DNA from: Epiperipatus broadwayi
Lineage: Eukaryota > Onychophora > Udeonychophora > Euonychophora > Peripatidae
Assembly (NCBI GenBank): GCA_028023455.1
Contig: JAQFVV010006696.1
Location: 62,001 to 126,000, forward strand
Direction: 5' to 3'
DNA length: 64,000 nucleotides
Position numbers and translations under genes: made by a program. Under the pieces are notes generated by a model. The model ran no database searches. It worked only from the letters and a program-made list of their open reading frames with translations, and had not been told where the DNA came from. This document shows, one piece after another, positions 11,472 to 22,847 of the stretch. Within the stretch, counting starts at the first letter, position 1; every line of letters begins with the position of its first letter.

Positions 11472-11703
11472 CTTAATTAATAAGCGGGATTCGATTTCTG
11501 ACATTCACAAGACTGACTACTCCCAGTGCCACCTCACATGACTCACTACTCTCAATGCCATCTCATATAGCTGACCCATTTTATCCCACACATGTTGAGA
11601 TGGCACTGAGAGTAGCCAGTCTTGTGAATGTCAGAGTTCGAATTCCGCATATATTACATATACGAATGCAGGTTTAAGCCTTTACAATGTCTTAATTAAT
11701 AAG
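11472..11703. mobile_element. Short foldback insertion with 13-bp target-site duplication
   Basis: The segment 11485-11690 is flanked by identical 13-mers CTTAATTAATAAG (11472-11484 and 11691-11703), a probable target duplication. Inside, 'TGACATTCACAAGACTG' (11498) and 'CAGTCTTGTGAATGTCA' (11616) form the arms of a hairpin. The left arm contains an imperfect direct duplication of about 30 bp (ACTCCCAGTGCCACCTCACA and ACTCTCAATGCCATCTCATA). The right arm holds GAGTTCGAATTCC, which matches a pol III B box. It therefore may be a SINE-derived foldback. No coding capacity. Confidence 0.7.
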
Positions 11704-13400
11704 AAAAAATATTTTAAAAAAAATGAAACAAAAGTGTTTACACTAAGAAAATGATATTAATTTAAAAAAATAAATTAAGAAAATAGATATTAGAAAATTT
11801 GATTTTGTCTTTAATTCAAAATTGTAGTTTAGTTTATTTTGCGAATGCAAAGCAATGGGGCATTTTTATCATTAATGTTATTATTTCTATTTTTAATAAT
11901 TTAATTACAATTTTTCCAAAAAATGTAGAAACATGTACATAATTACAGTAGTCAAAGTAATTTATTATATATAAAATATTAATTGTCTGATAGCTCTTTG
12001 CTCTTAGTTATAAATTATGATATTTTAAACTCTAAAGCTAAACGAGGTATTCTCTGTACGAGATGAATCTTCAAGCACCAAAAATCTCATGATGGTATAA
12101 CCTATGATTACTTCACATTTATCTCGATTTTGTGAAATAATAATAGATTACTATTTTACTATCAAAATCGATCAATAAATTATTAGCCATATTTCCTCTC
12201 ATAACAATAAAACAGCTAGTTATACATTTGAAAGAAAATACAAAAAGATGAAGGCGATTATTGTGAAATACAACTTTTTTCATTTCATTTAGAGAAGAAA
12301 AATAAACTCAATTTTGAGTTATTTTAAAATTTTGCATAAATTCGTATTTATTGTTAAGAGAATAATGGAAGGAATAAAAAATATTTTCAGTCCACCTATG
12401 AATAAAATATCTACTTTAGCATTTGATTGAATAAATTTATTGATTATGTAAAAAAAGATTATCAATGTTTTTTAAAAATAAGTAAATATAGTGATGTTTA
12501 ATTAGTTTTTTTTTTTATGTCAATTTTTAGAAAAAGTAAAAAAAAAGATATTTTTTTGATATATTTAAAACTCGATTGAAACATGACTACTTATAGAAAA
12601 CTTTTGATAAATAGATTATATATGTAGCATATTGTAAAATTGAAAATGATATATATTTATAAATATAGAAAATACAACTCATTGACAATACTCCAATAAT
12701 TTTTTTAAGAGTCTGAAATTTTATATGCTCTATTTAATTAACTCAAACTATACATTGTCAATTGGACATATGTATTTATATATGCATTTAAATTCAAAGA
12801 AAGTTATTTCAAAATTGATTGATAAATGATATTAACATTGTTTTTTTAACATCCCTGTTTTTAATATCATATATAAATAAATTGTAACTAGACTGAGCTT
12901 TCGATACCCTGTGATGATTGATTTATTTCCTGATGAGCATATTGTAGACAAGAAAGAATGTTTGGTGTCACCCAATGCTGAAGCTACCTCCCCCCCCCCT
13001 TTACAACAATACTTCCTGCTCATCAGACGGTATAGCGTTAAAGAGACTGAAAACATCTAGAAATTTATCTGTTTGGTTTCCCAAATGGCATCACTAGATT
13101 TTCGGCTTACAACAACCTTACCCATCCAGATAAAGTTATGCTGGACATAGGTCAGGAAACAAGAGATTCCAGTGAACAGATACACCAATAGATGAATGAT
13201 GCAAAATAAAACTGACAATATTTGTTTTATACAATCACAATTTATTCAATTAATATTATTTTGATAACAGTCCTCTAATAGTTCATTGCAGATTAAGTTC
13301 CATAGTAATGTTAATCAATTTCAGCTGTAACTTCTCTGATGATTGGTGCCATTGTTAATGATCATACAGTGTCCATCAGTTCCTTGATCTTAGAATAACT
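11704..13400. other. Gene-free stretch with one GC-richer island
   Basis: Mostly AT-rich filler. The part from about 12890 to 13220 is less AT-rich, contains a run of nine C (12992-13000), and includes 'CCTGATGAGCA' (about 12929) and 'TGCTCATCAGACGG' (about 13017) as small inverted copies. An open frame on the - strand (12832-13056) has no family resemblance. The island may be part of an unrecognised repeat. Confidence 0.35.
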
Positions 13401-13412
13401 AGAAGCCAACGT

Positions 13413-13623
13413 ATGCTGGATTACTGTATGTCCATTAAACCAATTGTAAAAAGAGGTTATATTCCATATAAATCAAGAGTGCCAATGTCACACAAAATGG
13501 CAGGTTTGAAGTCCTTCTTATTTAGAAATAATACTCTTTGCAAATATTCATCGGATAAAGGCAAACTATTGAAAAATATTTGGATGTATTGTTAAATGTT
13601 GGCTACAATTATAGTCACACACA

Positions 13624-13691
<68 letters not shown>

Positions 13692-14310
13692 GTTATTAGA
13701 GATATTAATACAAAATATAAGAATAAAAATTTTAATAATAATATTGATTCTCTTGCTAATAAAAAATATGGATATTAATACCATATATTTCAAATGATCA
13801 AGTAAATTTTATAAGAAATATTTATAAAGATATATGTGATGTTATAATTAACTCCTACATTAAACAAATTTTAATAAATAACCCAAAAGATAAAACCTCA
13901 TTTATAAATAAAAATTGTGCCATTTGTAAATGGATATGTAGATGTGGCAGTGTAAATATAGGTGAATTGAGATGTACATTGGAAAAAAAAAAGAAACTAA
14001 AGAGCACTTGCTGTTATTAAAACATGTTCAGAAATCGAAACAAGATTGTAAAATAGATAATACATCTGATTTTTATGACAATAATAAGTCATATATTTAT
14101 GGTTTTGACTTCAATTTTAATAATGTAAAAATACTGCAAAATGAAAAAAATAACAATAGAAGGAAATGAAGGAAGCTATGCTAATATACAAATACAAACA
14201 TGACTTAATTAAAAGGTATGCAAGAAACATTAAGATCACAGGATTGTGGGAAGATTAATCTTTGCAATTACTAAGATAATCAAAAGCACTCCTAAGTGGA
14301 TAAAATTTTA
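13413..14310 (+). mobile_element. Penelope-like element, linker and GIY-YIG remnant
   Basis: The frame at 13413-13595 contains 'RGYIPYKSRVPMSHKMAGLKSFLFRNNTLCKY' broken here into 'RGYIPYKSRVPMSHKM' and 'LKSFLFRN', matching the linker of the better copy at 15323-15883. After a (TA)n interruption, 13900-13990 reads 'CKWICRCGSVNIGELRCT', the GIY-YIG start with a cysteine pair (YIG here NIG). The C-terminal extension follows in another frame. The same protein segment occurs on the - strand at 39150-39345. Not functional. Confidence 0.72.
13626..13689. repeat. (TA)n microsatellite inside a PLE
   Basis: About 64 bp of TA with one CTATAT interruption. It splits the PLE linker frame from the GIY-YIG frame. 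Confidence 0.97.
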
Positions 14311-14400
14311 TTTGTTTAATTATTGTATTTAAAAGTATTCCATTATAAAATTACATATATTGCTTTGAAAAAATACTGACATCGAATAATAGTACTACAA

Positions 14401-14437
<37 letters not shown>
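14401..14437. repeat. (CA)n-(TA)n compound microsatellite
   Basis: A CA run followed directly by a TA run, at the outer border of the inverted PLE pair. Confidence 0.93.
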
Positions 14438-14523
14438 ATGTAAAATACAGTACCTGTTATAAAATATTATATATGTAAAAAATAAATAAATAAATTTTAA
14501 TGGTAAATACAATATTATAGTTT

Positions 14524-14581
14524 AAATTCTTTTGTAGTGCTTTCAATTACATGATAATCCTCGTCAGCTTTAATTGAATTT
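14524..14581 (-). ncRNA. Hammerhead-ribozyme-like motif, PLE end copy 1
   Basis: Read on the - strand: stem I outer pair AAATTC/GAATTT (14576-14581 with 14524-14529), core CTGACGAG (14567-14560), a small stem II, then GAAA (14544-14541) and a short stem III 'AGCACT' followed by A. This is the layout of type I hammerheads, which are known to occur in the terminal repeats of Penelope-like elements. Stem II has one extra base on its 5' side and stem III holds a C-A mismatch, so activity is doubtful. Confidence 0.65.
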
Positions 14582-14803
14582 CAAATTTTCAAACTTAATG
14601 TTACGTATATTTCCATAAGCTGTGTATGACCATATTCACAACTTATCTATTAATAACATCATTCTTATATTTTTCATTTAATATTGCCTCTTTAATTTTC
14701 CTTTTTTTATGATTTCTTTCTTCCATTAAAATTTTTATTTCATTACTATTAAATGTAAATTTATAATTACAAGTTTTTCATGGTTAAAGAATACTGAAGC
14801 TGT

Positions 14804-14912
14804 CAAGCATTGTTAGCTGAGAGGTCATCACACCCACCTGGCAAGCAAGTAGTTAGTTGCAGATGGGTGTGGGTTTGCATACCAGCCTATGCTATGACAT
14901 ACGAAAAAAAAA
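14804..14912 (+). mobile_element. tRNA-like SINE inserted in the PLE left arm
   Basis: A 109-bp insertion flanked by a 15-bp near-identical duplication (14789-14803 and 14913-14927; GRATACTGAAGYTGT-like, 13 of 15 matching). It has a good pol III A box (TAGCTGAGAGG, 14814-14824), a weaker B box (GGTTTGCATACC, about 14872-14883) and ends in a run of A just before the right duplication. This is the structure of a recently retroposed SINE. Removing it rejoins the PLE frame, so it is younger than the PLE. Confidence 0.8.
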
Positions 14913-15322
14913 GGATACTGAAGTTGTATTAAATTGTCTATTTACATTATTTTTAATTTGGTTATATAATAATTGATGCTTCTTCAATCTTTTTTTTACA
15001 GAACATCTTGATTCACTGATGGAAAATTTCTGACATCCACATGAAATATGATAAATTATATTACTTCTTTGCAATTTAGGAATTATACTCTTAGAATTAT
15101 TAATCAATCGATTAACATTCGGAGGAACACCAAATCAAATATTATACTTTTTTTTAAATATATTCTTAATTAATTTAGACTGCATGTTATTTATAAACAA
15201 CATAGATATCCATTTTTTATTATCTAAAGTAACATTGAAACCACTCTTCTCATCATTAAATGAATAATTTAAACAATTTAAAATGGACTATTGAGAATTA
15301 ACAAAATGGAAAAATAAAATTT

Positions 15323-15883
15323 TTGGATTTACAAATATTTAGAGATGCTACTGATTTAAATTATAAATTAATTTTTAATCCTATTGGAGAAAGAGGATAT
15401 ATTCATTTTAAATCACGTGTTCCAATGATACATAAAATGGAAAGTCTGAAATCATTTTTGCACCGCAATGATAAATTATGTAAATATAAGAGTGATAAAA
15501 TTTTAACTATTGAACTCTTTACTAATAAACTTTTAAAGGTTGGTTATGATAAAAACCAAATCTTGCTTACAGTAAATTCATTTAATAATAAGAATAGTGT
15601 TTGCAATGTTACTTTACATAATAAAATATGGATATCTATGCCATTTATAAATAACATACAATCTAAATTAATTAAGAATATATTTAAAAAAAAGTATAAT
15701 ATTTCATTTAGTGTTCCTCCAAATGTTAATCAAATTATTAATAATTCTAAGAGTATAATTCCTAAATTTCAAAAAAGTAATATAATGTATCAGATTTCAT
15801 GTAGATGTCAGAAATTTTACATCGGTGAATCGAGATGTTCTGTGAAAAAAAGATTGAAGAAGCATCAATTATTATATAACTGA
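15323..15883 (+). pseudogene. PLE linker and GIY-YIG endonuclease, best-preserved copy
   Basis: A 186-codon open frame, the longest non-microsatellite frame in the window. It starts inside the protein, so the ATG is fortuitous. Residues 1-40 are the end of the RT region, residues about 28-60 hold 'RGYIHFKSRVPMIHKM', and residues about 145-186 form the GIY-YIG endonuclease: 'IMYQISCRCQKFYIGE' followed by 'RCSVKKRLKKHQ' with the conserved Y, YIG and R. The paired cysteines before YIG are typical of Penelope-like endonucleases. The frame stops at 15881-15883 (TGA) but similarity runs on to about 16110 in shifted frames. The upstream RT core is absent, replaced by the inverted left arm. Not expected to be active alone. 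Confidence 0.85.
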
Positions 15884-16135
15884 ATTAAAAATAACATAAA
15901 TAGTCAATTTAATACTGCTTCAGTATTCTTTGACCATGAATAAACATATAATTATAAATTTACATTTAATAATAATGAAAAAAAATATTACTGGAAGAAA
16001 GAAATCATAAAAAGAGGAAAATTAAAGAGGCAATTTTAATTGGTAAATATAACAATGATGTTATTAATAGGAAATTTGGGAATATAGCCATACAAAGCTT
16101 ATGGAAATATATGTAACATTAAGTTTGAAAATTTT

Positions 16136-16191
16136 AAATTCATTTAACGCTGATGAGGATTACCATGTAATCGAAAGTTACAAAAGAATTT
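16136..16191 (+). ncRNA. Hammerhead-ribozyme-like motif, PLE end copy 2
   Basis: Outer stem I AAATTC (16136-16141) with GAATTT (16186-16191); core CTGATGA (16150-16156); stem II GATTAC/GTAATC with loop CAT (16158-16172); GAAA (16173-16176). The core bases C3-U-G-A-N-G-A and GAAA are all canonical. G157 is left over between core and stem II, a one-base bulge shared by the sibling copies. Stem III is damaged here (AGTTAC instead of the AGYRCT seen in the others), so this copy has probably lost cleavage. Confidence 0.72.
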
Positions 16192-16228
16192 AAACTATAA
16201 TATTGCATTTACCATTAAAATTTATTTA

Positions 16229-18855
16229 TTATATATATATATATATATATATGTGCATGTTTGTTTATTGGTTTACAGAGCTCACTAAAATAGTTAGATA
16301 GGTGGCTGCATGTTTCTCAGGTTTATTTTAAAGTTAATTAATGGACAAAATAATATTTATTTTTTATGCATATTTTTTAATAATAATAATCAGTTTTCAA
16401 TTATGTAAATATTTTAAGTTCTGGTATGATAGTATGAGAAGTGTCAAATATTAAATTTGTCAAATAATCATATGATTATAATTTGAGAATAATTTAATGA
16501 GTTACAAATGATTGTAGAAATGAAAAAATTCTTTCTTCAGTAATTATAATTAATTTGTAGATTTAATTTAAACTAAGAAAAATATTTTTTATTTATTTGT
16601 AAATTACATAATATATATTAATTTTAACCTTAATTAAGAGATAAAGTTTAATGTTTAATAGTATTTAAAACAAAAATGTAAAAAATAAAATTTTAACACA
16701 TTTGTAAATTTTATTGTAATTTGTCAGAGTTGTGGTTTATTTTTTATTTTTTGATCTTTATCTCATTTCATTTAGTGTAATTAATTATTATTTTTAATTT
16801 TAAAAAATGTCAACAATTTTAAAAGATTAAATTAAATTTTTTGATTTGTTTTTTAATGTTTATAATTAAGGAAGGAAATAGGTGAACAATTATATTTATA
16901 AAAATATCTAATTGGCTGTTATAATAACAATCATATTGTAGCCATATTGTGATTGGCTTCTAGATGAGATTGATTTAAATAAAATAATGGAAGTATCAAT
17001 ATGTCAGAAGACTTATGTGACTGGTAAAAATATATCTTACCAAGATGTTGAAGAGAATATTCAAGGCTTAATGCAGCTGCTAAAACAATAAGATAAGAAA
17101 TTATTTTTAACTTATCTAATGCAGAGTACAATCTAGTCTTAATTGAGCTGATAAAGAAGTTACAATATGGAACAATGAGAATCTTAAGCAAGCAATTGCA
17201 TAGAATAGCAGATTTAATGAAAATTTTAGCATACTATGAGTTTAGTCATAAAAGTGGTTTGTACATAAACACCATATTATCAATTCAGCTAAAGGCTAGA
17301 TACTATCATCTTCCATGTAAACTACCTTCATTGCAATAAAATGCAGGAGTTATCACCCTAAAGTAATATACAACATTCTTTTCAATTAAGAGCAAGAATA
17401 TGTCTCTGTTTTAATCTCACTTAGAAATTCAAACAGGATGCCAATGGATAAAATTTACCATTTTAAACCTGGTATTATTGCAATCCAAGTAAAACAAATA
17501 TATTAACCATGAACATGCCTAAAGGGCTTTCAAGGAGAAATTCAATTTGACAATAATGGAAGAATTTATACTGCAAAAGATTCCACAAAAATAAAGCTAT
17601 GGTTAAAGGTATTTTTTCTGTGTTCACACAAAACATTCATTTAAAGCAAAAAAAAAAATAGTTGGTTTTGTAAGAATTGATTATTTTAAATATTCTTATT
17701 AAATTAAATATTTCAAATGGTGAAAAAATTAAAAAAAATCATTTTCATATTTTTTTCACAATTATAACATAGTTTTTAGAAAATCTATTATTTTTTTAAT
17801 TTATTTTTCTAAACATGTTTTTCTCTTTTAATTGATTTTCCTCCTAAAAAATAAATGGTTAATTAAGATAAATCAAACATTCTTATTTTTAACTTTGAAA
17901 ATGTAGTTTTTTCTAATCTTAGTGATTTCAAAGAAATAACTTAATTAATTAAAAGTTAATTTATGAATATAAATCAAGTGATAGAATATAGTTTTTATAA
18001 AAATCTATTTTTTGATGAAATGGGTGTTTAAAATATGCCATTTTTGTTTATTGTTAATCAGGTAGTTATTAAATAATTGTTGTAAAAATATTTTTAGTCT
18101 TGATTTCTTTATTCTATTCAAAGCTTGCTTCATAAAATGCAGTGCCTTCTAGTCTATTTTAATTCAGCTTAGTGTTCTAAGTTTTGTAAATGATCACAAT
18201 AGAACTATTTACATATAGTAGGGTAAATGTAGAAATTATTTAAAATGATTTATAATAAACTTCTTTATTTATCTTTTGTATAGTAATAGTTTATTGAATT
18301 TATGCTTACTGAGTTAGATTTGTACATAACAGTTATATAGAGTTGGGGTCTAGTTTTAGTGTTTTGAATATCCAGATGATGATGAACATGATTGGTGAAA
18401 AATGAATATCTTTTAAAGTTCATGCAATGCAGTTCTTATAATTTATTATTTATTTAAAAATTTAATTTATAGTTGGACAATACATTAATGAAATCATGTG
18501 GCCAGAACAATAATGATGGTGATAATGTTTTAATATCTCAGCAGTATTTGACTTATTGTTGTATTTTGATTGAATAATACCGAAGTATGTGCATCAAGAT
18601 AAGTATTGTATTTGTTACGGCCATAGGTTTGGCAATGGCACAATCATTAAACTGGTCTATAGTAGATTGCTTGTAAATATAGCCACAAGAATGATTGTTG
18701 ATTTATTTTTATTGTTGATTATTCAAGATCAAGAATGAGAATTACTTTTGTGTAATGCTGGTAAATTTAAAGCTAGTTCTGTGCTAATATTTCATACTCA
18801 TTCCTTTTATATTTATGATATAAACTTTATAATTTGTGGTTGAGTATTATGAATG
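16229..18855. other. Long gene-poor stretch
   Basis: Starts with (TA)n (16229-16251). A less AT-rich part at 16920-17640 has a + strand frame near 16945 ('SYQDVEENIQGLMQLLKQ') and another near 17430 ('PMDKIYHFKPGIIAIQ') that look protein-like but are short and match no family I can name; they may be a decayed transposon. The remainder is homopolymer-rich. Confidence 0.35.
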
Positions 18856-18859
18856 TTAT

Positions 18860-20180
18860 ATCCTTGATTACCCTCCCTATTTTTTATAATGTTATGTTTT
18901 AAATCAATTTGTGAAAACAATTTGGTGATTTTTGTCAATACACTGTTGCTTTTTCTTTTGAGGCTTTTGATAAGATTAATAATTTTAAAATGGAAAGAAA
19001 TAGGGTATTTTATTTTTTGGATATTAAGAATATGTATCAATCTGTCAATAGATTAAGCAGTATTGAGATTCTTATGTCTTCATTAGTTAAGGATAGATCT
19101 TGGTCAAATAATAAAATTAATGTTACTAATGATTTGCTTTTATTATTTAAGGATTCTATGTATTTTACTTATAATGGCAATTTTTTGAAAATTAAGGGAG
19201 CATGGATAATAGGGTATATTATTTCTTTCTTAATTTGTTCAGTTTGTATTAATTATTTGGAAAAGGACATTATTATTAAAAAGGATTGTTTATATTTAAA
19301 GTTATTTGTTAGATATGTTGATGATTGCTTGTCTGTGGTTGAGAATAATAAATTGAATGAGTTCATAATTGAATTAAATTGTTTTCATCCATCTAAAAAA
19401 TATGTAGCAGAAAGACTGGGTGTGGGTTAAATTTTGTTAAGTTAAAATATTTAGATCTATTAGTGATTAGAAATGTAAACACTAATTCTTTTGTATGTAG
19501 TCATTATATTAAAAGAAAAAGTTAAGGTCTATAACTAAATGTGATGGCTATCAATCTGTTTCTAATGAAGTAGCTGCATTAAGAAATTATTGTTAAAGAA
19601 ATAAAATATTAAATAATTTCAGTCAGGTGGCTTTGTTTTGATTGGATCAATTTTATAAAGTTGATTTGAGTGTGGGATATTCTGATAAATTTGTTAAAAT
19701 TATTTTATTTAATAGTAATAATATTTATAATGACGTAAACATAAAGAAAAATGTGATTTTATTTCTTTGCTATTTAAATTGACTTATTATAAAATTGTAC
19801 ATAAAAATAGTAACTTGCTTGGAAGTAAGAAAATTGCTTGGTGAAATAGTATTATAGGGAATAATTTTTTATGTAATATGTAGCAAATGTTTTATATAAA
19901 GAGTATCCCTGGAGTAGTGTATATTATTTCTTGTTTTTGTAAGAAAGCATATATAGGACAGATCAGTTTGAGCTTAAATGAAAGAATAAAGATATGTAAA
20001 AGTAGAGTTAGAAATAAATATCTTAGTTCTGCCTTATATATCCATGTACAAGATGCAAACACAGTAGTAATTTTGATCAAGCTATGATTATTTACCTTGA
20101 GAGAAATGAAATAAAAAAAATGATTTTTTTTTATTTTTAAAAATTTATGATTGTGTAAAAATTAACTTATTTAAACATTC
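18860..20180 (+). mobile_element. Penelope-like element of a second subfamily, RT and GIY-YIG
   Basis: The frame 18990-19430 has 'VFYFLDIKNMYQSVNRL' (catalytic D block), then 'FKDSMYFTYNGNFLKIKG' and, at about residue 108, 'LFVRYVDDCLSVVE' with the YVDD catalytic pair. After several stops the frame 19887-20087 reads 'IPGVVYIISCFCKKAYIGQ' and 'LNERIKICKSRVRN', a GIY-YIG domain with both tyrosines and YIG kept. Domain order RT then GIY-YIG is that of PLEs. The sequence differs clearly from the family at 13.4-16.2 kb. At least five stops lie between the two parts. Confidence 0.85.
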
Positions 20181-20665
20181 TTTTAATAAGGGGTGATGGG
20201 AAGAAAGAGGAATTGTGGGTAATGTGTGGTATATAGATGTTGTTATTTTGTAATTTTTTGCATTTCAGAAGTCTGCTTGTAAGAGATGATAATACTCTTG
20301 TTAGTTTTCAAACCTTACTCTCATATAAATCTATATTGAATGTGATAAATAAATTCATCACATGAATAAAGTTAATAGACTTAAAATTTAATAACTTTTT
20401 GATTTGTTCATGGAACCAATATTTGTTGCTCTTAAAGACAGGTAAGTTTTTAAAGATCACGAGATTAAGTGTAATGTTTAATGTCAAATTGTTTTCCCTA
20501 TGTACAAATCAGTTTTTATAGGAAAAATGTTTTGTTTTTATACAATTGTTGATTTTCAATTTACTTTTACATTAACGTTGACAATTTCACATATGGGATG
20601 ATGCTATTAATAAAAGAATATATATTAATAAATCTTTAGCAAAAAAAAAAACTAAAAATCATAGT

Positions 20666-20670
<5 letters not shown>

Positions 20671-20712
<42 letters not shown>

Positions 20713-20950
20713 CTGTCAGATAATGAAAATTATTCCACACGAATAAAGTGTGATAAACAGAGCACAAAAACATAAATTATAAACAACAATTAGCTAAGTG
20801 GTTTCAGTACTGAGCATGCACTGGTATATTAACCGGTCAGTTCCAGTATGTTGCTATGATTCTGGTATACAGTACCGAAAGCGCTTGGCTAGTTGTTGTT
20901 TATAATTAATGTTTTTGTGCTCCGTTTATCACGCTTTATGCATGTAGAAT

Positions 20951-21013
<63 letters not shown>
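20671..21013. repeat. Palindrome (family E) bounded by two (TA)n tracts
   Basis: (TA)n at 20671-20708 and 20951-21013 flank an imperfect palindrome of about 210 bp. Paired pieces: 'AAAGTGTGATAAACAGAGCA' (20746) with 'TGCTCCGTTTATCACGCTTT' (20919), and 'ATTATAAACAACAATTAGC' (20775) with 'GCTAGTTGTTGTTTATAAT' (20889). Near the centre 20864-20885 shows GGTA/TACC, GAAA and AGCGCT, the 3' half of a hammerhead-like arrangement, but no 5' core could be found. Confidence 0.75.
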
Positions 21014-21018
<5 letters not shown>

Positions 21019-21369
21019 GAACAAATGTCTTACGGAAAAAAATGCTGGAAAATAAAAGCTGTACATAAAGAAGCAAAATGCCATTTTAATATTTTGTGAG
21101 TTTTATTTTAAATGTTTTGAATATATTATAATACAAAATGGTACACTTGTTGTATTGAAGACCATAGAAGATATTTATGTAAAAAATTTTAATACATTTG
21201 AAGTTTGGGAAATATAAATTAAAGAATTTAATATTGACAAAAATGTTTATAATATCTTTCATGTTAATCTTAGAAGTGTAATAAAATATTGGAATGAATT
21301 CACTGCAATTGTATACTTTTTCACTGCCTTGACTGATTTTTAAATATTAACAGAAACAAATATAAAAGT

Positions 21370-22330
21370 TAAGATGTTAGTCTTTATAATATTATATATT
21401 ATAGATAATTTGCATATTGTAGAAATCATAAAAATGTGAGATATTTTGATTTTTACTAAAGAAAATATTTTTATTGAAAAACTGGAAGTCGACTGTAACG
21501 ATTTTGAAACCATTCATAGCAATAATTTTTTGTTACTAGCAATATAAAGACTATCAGATAATTATAATAAAATGATTATAGGTGTATTAAAATAATGGTT
21601 AAAATGTTTTAAAGTAAATAACAATGATAAAATACAAATAGGTGATATAAACATTGATTTATGTAAAAATTATAAAACCATTGAAGATTATATAGATTCA
21701 ATATCTACTTATGGGGTAGTTAGAAAAAAATGAATTATAATGAATAATATAATTTCGTCATGTAATGATCCTATTGCTGTTATTAAAACAAAATGCTGAT
21801 CTAGTTTTATATTTATATCTATTTCAAACAAAATACAATATAATAAAATATCAGAAATAGTGATGAATAAATGGATATTATATAAAAATGAACTAGTCAG
21901 AAAAATTTACAATAAACTGACTGAAATAAAATCAAAAATTTACTGATATTAATACAATGTGTGAGATGTTTGTTGAAATTATCTACGACTTATACAATAA
22001 GTCACAAGAAATCATTATGAATAAAAAATAATGGTAATAAGTTCCATATTAACTGAGTTAACAAAGAAGATTTAAATTAATAAAAGAAAATAAACAATTT
22101 ATCAAAACAATGTAAAAAAAAAAAACTAAACAAAATTATGGTTTTCCCCCCTTAAATATAAGGGATAAAAATAATATTAATTCTATGATAAAGGAAGAGA
22201 AAATATTATTTTATAATATTTTTTTTAATGGAAATAAAAGTAATATATAAATTCTTGGAGAAAAATAAATAAATATTATTAAATAAATCAAATTCTTTAA
22301 AAATGATGTAAAAATATTTTAATATAAATA
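21370..22330 (+). mobile_element. Decayed LINE endonuclease remnant
   Basis: Reading across frames gives 'KIQIGDINIDLCKNY' (about 21640-21685) followed by 'YIDSISTYGV', the typical GDFNxDL block of CR1/Jockey-like AP endonucleases, then 'KYNKISEIV' and 'WILYKNELVRKIYN' before the RT would begin. Many stops. The RT part is not next to it; a similar RT remnant lies at 27945-28700. Confidence 0.6.
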
Positions 22331-22519
22331 ATAGTTTCTTCTAGTAAATAACCATAATAATATATTTCTAGAAGGATTCAGCAAACTGAAAGAAATTGAT
22401 CATGGTAGTCATATGTTAAAAATCATATAATAATCAACTTAAATTAATTGATGTCTGTATTTCTTCAAATAATATACATAAATTTATAAATAAATATTAG
22501 AAAATACAGTATTTAAAAG

Positions 22520-22847
22520 TTTATAAAAATATATCTATAACAATCATTTAGAAGTGTTTTCAACTATCTTTGTAGTTTTTGTCAACTAATACTTTAAAAT
22601 GTCAGCTTTCTCATAATTCCATAATGTCATCTTTCCCATAAAAACTATCTTTGTTGTTTTTGTCAATGCTTTTCCATAATTCCATTGTCAACTTTTCCAT
22701 AATTACATGATCATGGAATTATGTGAAAGTTGACATCATGGAATTATGGAAAAGCTGACATTTTAAAGTATTAGTTGACAAAAACTACAAAGATAGTTGA
22801 AAGCACTTCTAAGTAACAGTTATAGATATATTTTTATAAACTTTTAA

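Larger units (their letters stand above)
14440..15265 (-). mobile_element. PLE left arm of a head-to-head inverted pair
   Basis: The - strand frame (14892-15107) includes 'NNSKSIIPKLQRSNIIYHISCGCQKF' here quoted as 'SIIPKLQRSNIIYHISCG', then 'ESRCSVKKRLKKHQLLYNQI': a GIY-YIG domain nearly identical to the right arm, but with the YIG triplet changed to SIS, so its own endonuclease is dead. A SINE interrupts the C-terminal part at 14804-14912. The distal end (14470-14585) mirrors the end of the right arm at 16130-16215, including a hammerhead-like motif. Confidence 0.82.
15270..16228 (+). mobile_element. PLE right arm of the head-to-head inverted pair
   Basis: This arm runs from the pair junction (about 15265-15300) through the GIY-YIG frame and a C-terminal tail to a terminal block (16130-16228) with a hammerhead-like motif. 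The terminal block is the reverse complement of 14465-14585, so the whole 14440-16228 structure is one large palindrome. The right end abuts (TA)n at 16229-16251. Confidence 0.82.

Noticed and set aside
12925-13030. Hammerhead core CTGATGAG at 12930 and in reverse at 13018
   Set aside because: No GAAA at a suitable distance and no enclosing stems.
14813-14883. tRNA gene with a perfect A box
   Set aside because: It lies within a 109-bp insertion with target duplication and A-tail, and the ends do not pair; it is a SINE.
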